From DATFQE01 sp963738205 (GTDB taxonomy: Bacteria; Actinomycetota; Thermoleophilia; Gaiellales; Gaiellaceae), in contig CAVTVQ010000007.1 in the NCBI GenBank assembly GCA_963738205.1, forward strand, positions 310,001 through 374,000: DNA of 64,000 nt. Reading direction: 5' to 3'. How positions within the stretch are numbered: position 1 is the first letter of the stretch; each line of letters opens with the position of its first letter. The position numbers were made by a program, and so were the translations under genes. The notes beneath the pieces were generated by a model. The model did no database searches and was not told where the DNA came from. It was given only the letters and a program-made list of their open reading frames with translations. This document shows, piece by piece, positions 10,749-18,128 of this stretch.

Positions 10749-11041
10749 TCCGCGTCGCGCTTCCTCAGCACCTGCGGACGCTGGCGTGCGTGGACGGCGA
10801 GGTGCGCCTGGAGGTCCAGGAGCCGCCGACGGCGCGCGCCGTCCTCGACGCGCTCGAGCAGACCTACCCCGTGCTGTGCGGAACCATCCGCGACCAGCGA
10901 ACGGCCGAGCGCCGCGACTTCATCCGCTTCTTCGCGTGCGGGCAGGACCTCTCGCTCGAGCCCGTCGACGACCCGTTGCCCGCTGCGGTCGCAGCGGGCG
11001 ACGAGCCGTTCCGAGTGGTCGGCGCGATGGCCGGCGGCTGA
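10745..11041 (+). CDS. MoaD/ThiS-like ubiquitin-fold protein ending in Gly-Gly
   Basis: 98 aa, starting at the GTG of a GTGA overlap with the BNR gene. The pattern IRVALPQHLRTLA...VRLEV...TARAVLDALEQTYP...RDFIRFFACGQDL fits the MoaD/ThiS beta-grasp family, and the chain ends ...AMAGG. A C-terminal diglycine is what MoaD, ThiS and SAMP/ubiquitin-like proteins use for adenylation, sulfur transfer or conjugation. No E1/MoeB-like enzyme and no molybdopterin or thiamine genes are nearby, so its partner is unknown. Coupling to the propeller gene suggests a shared role. Confidence 0.8.
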   Translation: MIRVALPQHLRTLACVDGEVRLEVQEPPTARAVLDALEQTYPVLCGTIRDQRTAERRDFIRFFACGQDLSLEPVDDPLPAAVAAGDEPFRVVGAMAGG

Positions 11042-11124
11042 TCACTGGAAACGGACGGTTCGGGCCGAACTCGATCGACGTGAGCGTGTTCAGCCGCGGC
11101 TGTACCAGAAGTCGTAGTTCTTCT

Positions 11125-11313
11125 CTAAGCGAACTCTGCGTGTGGCGGTGCGTCCGTCTCGAGCACCCACCCGAGGTAACCGCAGTTCGGGCAGCCTGGA
11201 TTCGTCCGCCGGGTAGGCCCTTCGAGCGGCTTCGCGTACACCGAGGTGCACGAGAGGCAACAGACGCGGATCTGTTTCGTCTCGGTCGCCCTCGGGTCTC
11301 GCTCGACGTGCAT
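11125..11313 (-). CDS. Small zinc-ribbon protein
   Basis: 62 aa from ATG 11313, preceded by GAGGT. Two CxxC pairs, in VCCLSCTSVY and NPGCPNCGYLGW, spaced about 22 residues apart, form a classical four-Cys zinc ribbon. The rest is polar with no membrane segment. Such mini zinc ribbons can bind nucleic acid or protein, but no partner is visible. The frame extends upstream to 11487; that extension has poor codon character and was not used. Confidence 0.6.
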   Translation of the reverse strand: MHVERDPRATETKQIRVCCLSCTSVYAKPLEGPTRRTNPGCPNCGYLGWVLETDAPPHAEFA

Positions 11314-11611
11314 CGGCACCTCGGATACCGCTCGCGGCCGTCCTAAACGGGAGCACGAGCCGACTCTTTGAGAGGGGGCGGCTCGAGCGGGGAGGGGGCC
11401 CGCGGACGGCCGCGAGCTGGGGGGCTGTACGGCACCGAACCTACGCCCCTGTAGAGGCTGCGTATACGACTGTGAGCGAGTCCTCACGCGACCGACACGC
11501 GAGGCTCACGCTTGTCACTGCACCTCCGGGCGAACCGCACCGAGCGTTTCCTCGTCGACCCCCGTGGGTCACTAGGCAATTCACAGAATCGCTGGCGCTA
11601 AGGTCGCGCGG
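11314..11611. other. Intergenic region without a recognised gene
   Basis: About 300 bp between the zinc-ribbon gene and ltrA. It contains G-rich runs near 11373-11435. A TA-containing stretch near 11460-11470 (CGTATACGACTGTG) might be part of a promoter but is not convincing. No RNA gene or supported ORF was found. Confidence 0.4.
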
Positions 11612-12775
11612 ATGCCCGCGACCGCCGTCGAGCACGAGCACCGGGTCACGCCGCGCGAGCTCTTCTTCGACCTCGTCTTCGTGTTTGCGTTCACGCAGGT
11701 CGCGACGCTGCTCTCCGACGACCCGACGTTCGCAGGGATCGGCCGCGGTGTGCTCGTGCTGGCCGCGCTCTGGTGGTGCTGGACGGCGTACGCCTGGCTG
11801 ACGAACACCGTCGACCCCGAGGAGGAGGTCGTCGGCGCCGCGCTGCTCGTCGCGCTGATCGCGATGTTCGTCGCGGCGTTGGTGGTGCCGGACGTGTTCG
11901 ACGACGAGGGCGTGCTCTTCGGCGCCTGCTTTCTCGTCGTGATCGCGATGCACCTGACGCTCTACGCTCTCGCCGGCCGCGGGAGCCGCGACCTGCTCGC
12001 GGCTGTGCTCCGGCTGGCGCCCTGGACGCTGCTCGGCGCGACGCTGATCCTGGTGGCGGGCTTCATGGACGGCGCGCGTACCTGGCTCTGGCTCGCAGCG
12101 CTCGCGTCCACCTACGTCGGTGCCGGTCTGAGCGGATCGACGGGTTGGCGTCTGCACCCGTCGCACCTGGCGGAGCGCTACGGCCTCGTGCTGATCATCG
12201 CGCTCGGCGAGGCGTTCGTCTCGATCGGGATCGGCGCGAGGGGGGTCGACATCGGCCTGGGCGAGGTCGTGGCCGCGATCCTCGGGCTCCTCGTCGCCAC
12301 CGCGTTCTGGCTCGCCTACTTCGACTTCTTCTCGATCCGGGGCGAGCGGATGCTCCGCGAGCGCGAGGGCGCCGAACGCGTGGCGCTCGCCCGCGACGTG
12401 TACGCCTACGCGCATCTCCCGCTGATCGTCGGCATCGTGCTCTTCGCCTTCGCGATGAAGACCGTCGTCGGGCACATCGGCGAGGAGCTCGACTCCGTCG
12501 CGGCCTTCGCGCTCTGCGGCGGCAGCGCGCTCTACCTGCTCACGTTCTCGGCGATCCGCTCGCGGATCGAACGACGGCTGAGGGTGAGCCGCGGCCGCTT
12601 CGTGGCGGCCCTCGCGCTCATCCTCCTGCTCCCGCTGGCGACGGCGGTCCCAGCGCTCGCCGCCCTGGCGCTCGTCACCGCAGTCTGGCTGGCGCTGCAC
12701 ACCTACGAGCTCGTGTGGTGGCGCGAGGCCCGCGCGGAGTCACGGTCGACGCTCGCCTCGTCCCTGGAGCCGTGA
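11612..12775 (+). CDS. ltrA: Low-temperature-requirement A (LtrA) family membrane protein
   Basis: 387 aa with about ten hydrophobic segments. The N-terminal signature TPRELFFDLVFVFAFTQVA is diagnostic of LtrA, and later WWCWTAYAWLTN and HLAERYGLVLIIALGE also match the family. Activity is not established; the family was named from a cold-growth phenotype in Listeria. ATG 11612 begins the conserved region within about 15 residues. It stands alone, with the next gene 31 bp downstream. Integral cytoplasmic-membrane protein. Confidence 0.88.
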   Translation: MPATAVEHEHRVTPRELFFDLVFVFAFTQVATLLSDDPTFAGIGRGVLVLAALWWCWTAYAWLTNTVDPEEEVVGAALLVALIAMFVAALVVPDVFDDEGVLFGACFLVVIAMHLTLYALAGRGSRDLLAAVLRLAPWTLLGATLILVAGFMDGARTWLWLAALASTYVGAGLSGSTGWRLHPSHLAERYGLVLIIALGEAFVSIGIGARGVDIGLGEVVAAILGLLVATAFWLAYFDFFSIRGERMLREREGAERVALARDVYAYAHLPLIVGIVLFAFAMKTVVGHIGEELDSVAAFALCGGSALYLLTFSAIRSRIERRLRVSRGRFVAALALILLLPLATAVPALAALALVTAVWLALHTYELVWWREARAESRSTLASSLEP

Positions 12776-12806
12776 GGACAGCCACCGGCGTAGAATCGCC
12801 ACGGGC

Positions 12807-13031
12807 ATGGCCACCCGTGAGGACATCGAGAGCGTTGCCGGTCAGCTCGCGACGCTCACGCGGACGGTTGAGGAGATGGCGAACCAGCTCGCGTCTCTGC
12901 GGGGCCGAGCAGATACCCAGCAAGAGCAGGCCGACATCCAGAGGGAACGCATCGACCTCGCCGCCCGCGAGCTCGCCGAGGTGAGCGAGCGGCTCCAGGC
13001 TGCCGCCAACGCGCTCCGACAGTCCATCTGA
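12807..13031 (+). CDS. Small coiled-coil protein, hypothetical
   Basis: 74 aa, almost entirely heptad-like: VAGQLATLTRTVEEMANQLASL...RIDLAARELAEVSERLQAAANAL. It contains no Cys and no membrane segment. Codon use is normal for the window. The RBS is weak. Such proteins can oligomerise or serve as adaptors; no function can be assigned. It ends 25 bp before leader element A. Confidence 0.55.
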   Translation: MATREDIESVAGQLATLTRTVEEMANQLASLRGRADTQQEQADIQRERIDLAARELAEVSERLQAAANALRQSI

Positions 13032-13056
13032 TCGGAGGCGGCGCCCGCGCAAGCGC

Positions 13057-13205
13057 GGATCGGAGCTACACTGAGTAAGCGCGTTCGTCCTCGTAACGAG
13101 GCCCGCAGAGGCGCTCCGCCTTCCTCTCGAGCTGTTCCATCAGGCCTAACGCATCAGGGGGCTCAATCGGGCTCTCCTGCCTGTCGGACGAAGGAAAGCG
13201 ATTGA
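13057..13205 (+). promoter_or_regulatory. Leader element copy A (repeated at 31106-31256)
   Basis: About 149 bp matching copy B at roughly four of five positions by eye, with a few 1-nt indels. Both share GGATCG, then 10 nt from its first base to TACACT/TACAGT (possible -10 box), then AGCGCGTTCG. Next come a local hairpin differing between copies (here CCTCG-TAA-CGAGG), a CATCAGG block, and a 25-nt hairpin (13155-13179). An RBS-like GAAGGA leads to a start codon 27 nt after the hairpin. The near-constant -10/hairpin/start spacing favours a transcribed leader or structured RNA. Read antisense, this copy resembles the N-terminus of an IS256-type transposase (LMEQLERKAERLCGPRYE), so a decayed transposon end is the rival view. 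Confidence 0.55.
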
Positions 13206-13274
13206 ATGAATTCCATGGAAAAGTCGGGCTCCTCGCCTTGGAGCAGGGCGAAGCGCCTGCTTCGGCTGGGCTAG
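13206..13274 (+). CDS. 22-aa small protein with SPW-KR motif
   Basis: Starts at the ATG following leader A, with GAAGGA about 10 nt upstream. Its sequence fits EKS-x2-SPW-x3-KR-x-LR-x-G, and the C-terminus of the 52-aa protein at 31662-31820 has the same pattern (10 of about 19 residues identical). Several shared residues use different synonymous codons (TCG/TCA Ser, CCT/CCG Pro, CGC/CGT Arg), which argues that the peptide itself is conserved. It is basic and possibly amphipathic. Function unknown. An overlapping TTG-started frame (13202-13459) is the alternative reading. Confidence 0.5.
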   Translation: MNSMEKSGSSPWSRAKRLLRLG

Positions 13275-13315
13275 GGAACGGCCAGTTCGGAACCCTCGCG
13301 CTGTCGGACTCAGAC

Positions 13316-13459
13316 GTGAGCAAGCTTCGTGATTGGGAGCTCGTCGACCGCTTGGTCGAGGCGGGCTCCTCGCGCCTGACGGCCGAGCGGATGGTCGAGC
13401 TCCGGCGAGGCGAGGCCGTGCCGGGCCGCGCCCGCCCACACAGCACGGCCCGCCGGTAG
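13316..13459 (+). CDS. Hypothetical small protein downstream of the 22-aa ORF
   Basis: 47 aa from GTG 13316; the same frame is open back to TTG 13202, which would give 85 aa. The part after 13316 has the strong G/C third-position pattern of real genes here, whereas the earlier part overlaps the conserved 22-aa ORF. The core KLRDWELVDRLVEAGSSRLTAERMVELRRG is helical and charged. Nothing was recognised. It could be coexpressed from leader A. Confidence 0.35.
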   Translation: MSKLRDWELVDRLVEAGSSRLTAERMVELRRGEAVPGRARPHSTARR

Positions 13460-13533
13460 ACCTCACGGCCACCGATGAGTCTCGCCGCTCCGCGGGGTCG
13501 TATGGTTGACCCCAATCAAGGAGGACGGCCGAG

Positions 13534-14082
13534 ATGAGAAAGCTGGTGGAATCGACGTTCGTCTCGCTCGATGGATCGATCGAGAACCCGCAGAACTGGA
13601 GTGCCCCCTACTGGGACGACGAGCACTCCGGCTACGCGGGGAAGCTGCTCTGGGACGCCGACGCGCTCCTGCTCGGGCGCAAGACCTACGAGAACTTCGC
13701 GGAAGCCTGGCCGCCGCGGGCCGGCGCCGACGACTTCACCGACCGGATAAACGCGATGCCGAAGTACGTGGCCTCGAACTCACTGGACGGCTCGGACATG
13801 ACCTGGAACGCCAGCGTGCTCGAGGGCGACACCGTCGAGGCGATCCACAAGCTCAAGGGCGAGGACGGCGGCAGCCTGCTCAAGTTCGGCACCGGCGAGC
13901 TCGACCGGACGCTGCTCGAAAACGGCCTCGTCGACGAGTTCCACTTCTGGGTCTTCCCGGTCCTGGCCGGCGGTGGGCAGCGCCTGATCGACGGAATCGA
14001 CATGACGCACCTGGAGCTGCTCGACGTCGCGAGGTTCAAGTCGGGCATCGTCGTGCACGTCCTCGGCCCGAAGGGGGAGTAG
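13534..14082 (+). CDS. Dihydrofolate reductase-like family protein (RibD C-terminal fold)
   Basis: 182 aa, preceded by AAGGAGG. It begins MRKLVESTFVSLDGSIENPQ and contains DALLLGRKTYENFAEAWP and FHFWVFPVLAGGGQRLI. These are hallmarks of the single-domain 'dihydrofolate reductase family' proteins related to the reductase domain of RibD. They bind NAD(P)H; the substrate is generally unknown, and true folate or riboflavin activity is unlikely without pathway neighbours. Cytosolic. Length is normal for the family. Confidence 0.85.
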   Translation: MRKLVESTFVSLDGSIENPQNWSAPYWDDEHSGYAGKLLWDADALLLGRKTYENFAEAWPPRAGADDFTDRINAMPKYVASNSLDGSDMTWNASVLEGDTVEAIHKLKGEDGGSLLKFGTGELDRTLLENGLVDEFHFWVFPVLAGGGQRLIDGIDMTHLELLDVARFKSGIVVHVLGPKGE

Positions 14083-14166
14083 GGCCAGCTCGTCTGTCAA
14101 CGGCGTTACACAGCTGGCGCCAAGCCCGCGACAGACGCGCCCGTCGCGACGGGTCATGATCGGTGC

Positions 14167-15951
14167 ATGGAGGCCGCCCAGCTCGACGCCGTTCGGGATG
14201 CACCTGTCCCAACGCGTCTGGCCACAGCCCGGCTCGCGAGGGCGGAGCGGCTCATCCAGAGGATCCGCGCCTCGGTGATCGGCGACGACGTCGTGCTCGA
14301 CGGCCCCTTCGGCGGTCGTCGGATGGTGTACGCCGACTACACGGCCTCAGGGCGAGCGCTGACGTTCATCGAGAGCTTCATCCGGAACGAGGTGCTGCCG
14401 CTTTATGCCAACACGCACACGGAAACGTCGGCCACCGGGCTCCGGACGACCGGGCTGCGTGAGGACGCGCGTCGGCTGATCCACGGTGCCGTCGGCGGAT
14501 CCGAGGACGACGTCGTCATCTTCTGCGGGACGGGAGTGACGGGGGCGATCGACAAGCTGGCGCACGTTCTCGGACTGCGAATTCCCAGCGCCCTGGACGA
14601 CCGGTTCGGCTTCTCCGCCGCGATCCCGGCCGCCGAACGGCCGGTGGTGTTCGTCGGCCCGTACGAGCACCACTCCAACGAGCTGCCGTGGCGCGACTCG
14701 ATTGCGGACATCGTCACGATCCTCGAGGACGCCGACGGCCGCATCGACCTCGCCCACCTCGAGGACGAGCTCCGGCGGCACGCCGACCGGCCGCTCAAGA
14801 TCGGAAGCTTCTCCGCCGCGTCGAACGTGACCGGGATCGTGACCGACGTCGAGCAAGTCGCGATCCTGCTCCATCGCCACGGCGCTCTCTCCTGGTGGGA
14901 CTACGCGTCTGCCGGCCCGTACCTGCCGATCGACATGAACCCGTCACCCGAGCTCCCGAACGGTCACCTGGCCTACAAGGATGCGGTGTTCATCTCGCCG
15001 CACAAGTTCGTCGGCGGCCCCGGCACACCGGGCGTGCTCGTGGCCAAACGCTCGCTCTTCACCAACCGCGTCCCGGCCGTGCCCGGCGGCGGGACGATCA
15101 GCTTCGTCAGCCCGACCCGCCACTCCTACGACCCCGATCCCGCAGTCCGCGAGGAGGGCGGCACGCCGGCGATCGTCGAGTCGATCCGCGCCGGGCTCGT
15201 CTTCGCACTCAAGGACGCGGTCGGGCCTGCGGAGATCAGGCGGCGCGAAGAGAGCTTCGTCCGCCGCGCGCTCGCGTCCTGGGGCGCCAACCCGAACATC
15301 GAGATCCTCGGCAACCCCAAGCCGAAGCGGCTCGCGATCGTCTCGTTCGGCCTCCGGCATCCGCGCGGGCTGCTGCACTCGAACTTCGTCGTCGCCGTGC
15401 TCAGCGACCTGTTCGGGATCCAGGCGCGTAGCGGTTGCTTTTGCGCCGGGCCGTACATCCATCGGTTGCACCCGATCGACGAGCTCTGGTCTCAGCGGAT
15501 GGAGTCAGAGGTCGCGCAAGGCCGCCACGGTGCAAAGCTTGCGTTCGCCCGGCTCAGCTTCAACTACTTCATCAGCGAGGCCGTCTTCGAGTACATCGTC
15601 GAGGCCGTCCACCTGCTTGCGAACGAGGGCTGGAAGCTGCTGCCGCTCTACCGCTTCGATCCCGAGTCAGGCGCCTGGCATCACCGGAATGGGGTTCAGG
15701 AGGCGCCGCTCAGCCTGCACGACGTCTCGTTCGCGTCCGGCACGCTCGGACTCCCGCGCTCGCGGGCGACAGCGCCCGAGAGCGTGCTCCCGCGTTACCT
15801 GGAAGAGGCGCGGCGGATCGTTCGCGAGGTGGAGGCCGACGCGGAGAGCACAGAGCTGAAGGACCCGCCCCTGCCGCCGACGTTCGAGCGGATCCGTTGG
15901 TTCCCACTCTCCGGCGAAGCGCTCGCCGACCTACGCGCATCCGCGCGCTAG
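14167..15951 (+). CDS. PLP-dependent class V aminotransferase (cysteine-desulfurase-like), long form
   Basis: 594 aa. DYTASGRALTFIESFI...LPLYANTHTETSATG and SPHKFVGGPGTPGVLV (Schiff-base Lys in HK) identify a class V fold. RSGCFCAGPYIHRL aligns with the mobile-Cys loop of SufS-type desulfurases, so sulfur or selenium transfer is possible. The chain is about 180 residues longer than SufS, with an extra C-terminal region (YRFDPESGAWHHRN..., LPPTFERIRWFPLSGEAL) seen in a separate group of bacterial homologues. No SUF genes lie nearby; function is open. Confidence 0.82.
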   Translation: MEAAQLDAVRDAPVPTRLATARLARAERLIQRIRASVIGDDVVLDGPFGGRRMVYADYTASGRALTFIESFIRNEVLPLYANTHTETSATGLRTTGLREDARRLIHGAVGGSEDDVVIFCGTGVTGAIDKLAHVLGLRIPSALDDRFGFSAAIPAAERPVVFVGPYEHHSNELPWRDSIADIVTILEDADGRIDLAHLEDELRRHADRPLKIGSFSAASNVTGIVTDVEQVAILLHRHGALSWWDYASAGPYLPIDMNPSPELPNGHLAYKDAVFISPHKFVGGPGTPGVLVAKRSLFTNRVPAVPGGGTISFVSPTRHSYDPDPAVREEGGTPAIVESIRAGLVFALKDAVGPAEIRRREESFVRRALASWGANPNIEILGNPKPKRLAIVSFGLRHPRGLLHSNFVVAVLSDLFGIQARSGCFCAGPYIHRLHPIDELWSQRMESEVAQGRHGAKLAFARLSFNYFISEAVFEYIVEAVHLLANEGWKLLPLYRFDPESGAWHHRNGVQEAPLSLHDVSFASGTLGLPRSRATAPESVLPRYLEEARRIVREVEADAESTELKDPPLPPTFERIRWFPLSGEALADLRASAR

Positions 15952-15964
15952 CGTCTCCTCCGAC

Positions 15965-16435
15965 GTGATCTCGCTCCGACCGGTCGACTCGACGAACTAC
16001 CGCGACTGCATCGAGCTGGCCGTCGCGCCCGACCAGCAAGGGTTCGTCGCCTCCAACCTGCAGTCGCTGGCGGACGCGTACGCGTGGCGGGACGGCGCCG
16101 AGCCGTACGCGGTGTATTCGGACGACGAGATGGTCGGCTTCGCGCTGCTATTCCCGCTCGGCGACGAGCAGGCCGACAGCTCCGTCCCACCGCCCGAGAC
16201 GGTCCGCGGCTTCATTCTCGTCCGTCTGATGATCGACCGTCGCTTCCAGGGTCGCAGCTTCGGCCGAGCTGCGCTCGAGGCGATCGTCGAGCTGATTCGC
16301 AGTCGCGGGCTGCCGACCATTCGTCTGTCGGTCGTGCGCGACAACGAGCAGGCGCTCGAGTTCTACCGCCGGAACGGCTTCTCCGAAACCGGGGAGGTCG
16401 AGGGCGGCGAGGTCGTCATGGAGCGCCAGATCTAG
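15965..16435 (+). CDS. GNAT family N-acetyltransferase
   Basis: 156 aa from GTG 15965. Acetyl-CoA site region: ILVRLMIDRRFQGRSFGRAALEAIVELIRS (the RxxGxG-type A motif reads RFQGRSFG). Then TIRLSVVRDNEQALEFYRRNGFSETGE, the usual C-terminal GNAT signature. It resembles diamine/spermidine acetyltransferase-type enzymes, but substrate is not predictable. It lies 13 bp after the aminotransferase and 55 bp before a cupin gene; a similar GNAT-cupin neighbourhood occurs at 49.9-50.9 kb. Confidence 0.85.
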   Translation: MISLRPVDSTNYRDCIELAVAPDQQGFVASNLQSLADAYAWRDGAEPYAVYSDDEMVGFALLFPLGDEQADSSVPPPETVRGFILVRLMIDRRFQGRSFGRAALEAIVELIRSRGLPTIRLSVVRDNEQALEFYRRNGFSETGEVEGGEVVMERQI

Positions 16436-16490
16436 CCGGTCACCGCGCAGCTAGCCTCTTCGCGCAAACGATGTCGACACGGAGGTACGC

Positions 16491-17048
16491 ATGAGCTCGG
16501 AAGCCCGGCTGGTCGAAAAGCACGGCGGTCTCATTCCCGAGCAGGAAGGCTGGTTCGTCGTCAACGCACGCGACTCGCGCTGGTGGGGCAACGAGAAGTT
16601 CGGCTTGGCCACGACGTTCGAGGGGGACGACGAAGCCGGCTTCAAGGAGTTCGGGATTAACATCCGGGTCCTCGAGCCGGGACAGCCGAACTGCCTCTAC
16701 CACGGCGAAAGCGCGCAGGAGGACTTCCTCGTCCTCTTCGGCGAGTGCCTGCTGCTCGTGGAAGGCGAGGAGCGCCAGCTCAAGCAATGGGACTTCGTCC
16801 ACTGCCCGCCGATGACACAACACGTCTTCGTCGGGGCCGGCGAGGGCCCGTGCGCGATCCTCATGGTCGGGACGCGGCCACGCCCGGACGAGGAAGAGCA
16901 GCTGCTGTATCCGGTCGTCGACGTCGCGCTCAAGCACAACGCAGGCGTGGAACAGGAGACGGCGTCCGGAGACGAAGCGTACGCGTCCACCCCCGATACG
17001 GGCGGCGGGCGCTTTCCAGAAGAGGTGTTTCCGAGCTCTGGGAGTTGA
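16491..17048 (+). CDS. Cupin domain protein (paralogue of 49876-50418)
   Basis: 185 aa, single cupin barrel: GINIRVLEPGQPNCLYHGESAQEDFLVLFGECLLLVEGEERQLKQWDFVHCPPMTQHVFVGAGEGPCAILMVG. Metal-ligand candidates are His in YHGES and Glu in QEDF, with a distal His in TQHVF. The N-terminal GWFVVNARDSRWW is shared with the second cupin in this window. The C-terminal 45 residues are acidic and low complexity. Probably a small-molecule-binding or isomerase-type cupin; ligand unknown. Confidence 0.82.
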   Translation: MSSEARLVEKHGGLIPEQEGWFVVNARDSRWWGNEKFGLATTFEGDDEAGFKEFGINIRVLEPGQPNCLYHGESAQEDFLVLFGECLLLVEGEERQLKQWDFVHCPPMTQHVFVGAGEGPCAILMVGTRPRPDEEEQLLYPVVDVALKHNAGVEQETASGDEAYASTPDTGGGRFPEEVFPSSGS

Positions 17049-17061
17049 CCGCCGGCGGGCG

Positions 17062-17664
17062 ATGAGGCTGCCGAACAGCGCGCACGAATCCCGCCCTTGG
17101 CGGATCGCTGAAATCGTGCCCGACTTCAGGCTCGAGGACGTGTGGGCGCTGCCCGCGCGAGGCGGTGTCGAGGACTTCGGAGCGCTGCTCGAGGTCATGT
17201 CGTCGCTCGACCCGGCGCACCGCGGATCTCCCGCGACCCGCGCACTCTTCTCCCTCCGCTACCGCGTCGGAGGCTGGTTCGGCTGGGACGATGCGGGACG
17301 CGAGCTCGGGATCCCGGGCGATCCTGAAACGACGTTGAGCGCCCGACTTCCCGAAGATCTCCGCGACACCGCAAAGGGGCTCGATCGGAGCTCATACGGC
17401 TTTCGCCCCCTCTATCGCACCGACGACGAGTGGGCCGCGGAGATCTCGAACCGGACGGTTCACGCCGTGATGCACCTCGCCTGGGTCGATCAGGGGGAGG
17501 GCTGCTATCAGGGGCAGATGGGCGTGTACGTCAAGCCGCGGGGTAGGTTCGGCGCCGGCTACATGGCGCTGATCAGGCCGTTTCGACATCGAGTCGTCTA
17601 CCCGGCGTTGATGCGGCAGATCGAACGAGCCTGGAACGCCAGACTCGCGCAGCGTCCCCGGTGA
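17062..17664 (+). CDS. DUF2867 domain protein
   Basis: 200 aa. Typical DUF2867 pattern: an N-terminal DVWALP, LFSLRYRVGGWFGWDD in the centre, then NRTVHAVMHLAWV and GYMALIRPFRHRVVYPALMRQIERAW at the C-terminus. The family is often found fused to or near NAD(P)-binding proteins. Function uncharacterised. It lies 13 bp after the cupin gene and may be cotranscribed. ATG 17062 lacks an obvious RBS. Confidence 0.75.
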   Translation: MRLPNSAHESRPWRIAEIVPDFRLEDVWALPARGGVEDFGALLEVMSSLDPAHRGSPATRALFSLRYRVGGWFGWDDAGRELGIPGDPETTLSARLPEDLRDTAKGLDRSSYGFRPLYRTDDEWAAEISNRTVHAVMHLAWVDQGEGCYQGQMGVYVKPRGRFGAGYMALIRPFRHRVVYPALMRQIERAWNARLAQRPR

Positions 17665-17670
17665 ACTGAG

Positions 17671-18069
17671 CTACTGGATGCCGGTGTCGAGGTGAAAGTC
17701 GACGCGGGCAATGCGCCCCGCGCGGACTCGCACGAGGCGCGGCGTCAGGTCCATCCCAGGGCGGCGATTCGGCGTCGTGACGGCGTAGCGACCTGGTCGT
17801 AGCTTCAGCCGGTAACCGCCCTTGCTCCCTGTCGTGACCCGCGCCACCACGACGGCGCCCCGCGAAAAGCGGAGCACCACTCCGGCCGCCGGCTCTTCGC
17901 AGGGCTCGGTGTCACTGCACACCGGCCTGATCGGGCCGCGCATCACGACGCCGTGAAGACCTGACTTGACAGCGGCTGGAGGCGCTGCGGCCGCCAGCCC
18001 CGAGCCGACAGCCAGCGCGACGAGCGTGAGTAGTGCGACACGCACGGCGCGAACAGGGTACCGCCGCAC
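17671..18069 (-). CDS. Small secreted protein with carboxypeptidase-regulatory-like domain
   Basis: 132 aa with a clear signal peptide (MRRYPVRAVRVALLTLVALAVGSGLAAAAPP). The mature part has GVVLRFSRGAVVVARVTTGSKGGYRLKLRPGRYAVTTPNR, the repeated-strand pattern of a transthyretin-like/carboxypeptidase-regulatory Ig-type domain. Two Cys in PVCSDTEPCEEP may form a disulfide. Extracytoplasmic. Convergent with the DUF2867 gene (6-bp gap) and divergent from the secreted gene at 18129. Confidence 0.7.
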   Translation of the reverse strand: MRRYPVRAVRVALLTLVALAVGSGLAAAAPPAAVKSGLHGVVMRGPIRPVCSDTEPCEEPAAGVVLRFSRGAVVVARVTTGSKGGYRLKLRPGRYAVTTPNRRPGMDLTPRLVRVRAGRIARVDFHLDTGIQ

Positions 18070-18128
18070 GTGCCGGAACGCACTAGTAGGGTCGCCCCCG
18101 TCCGTCAGGTCTACAAGGGGGTATTCCG

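Noticed and set aside
11441..12700. 419-aa minus-strand frame over ltrA
   Set aside because: Charged low-complexity shadow; the plus strand encodes a clear LtrA protein.
13202..13459. 85-aa TTG-started ORF as the product of leader A
   Set aside because: The conserved 22-aa ORF overlaps its first third and has the conserved ATG and motif; only the later part (from 13316) has strong coding character, so it was annotated separately with low confidence.
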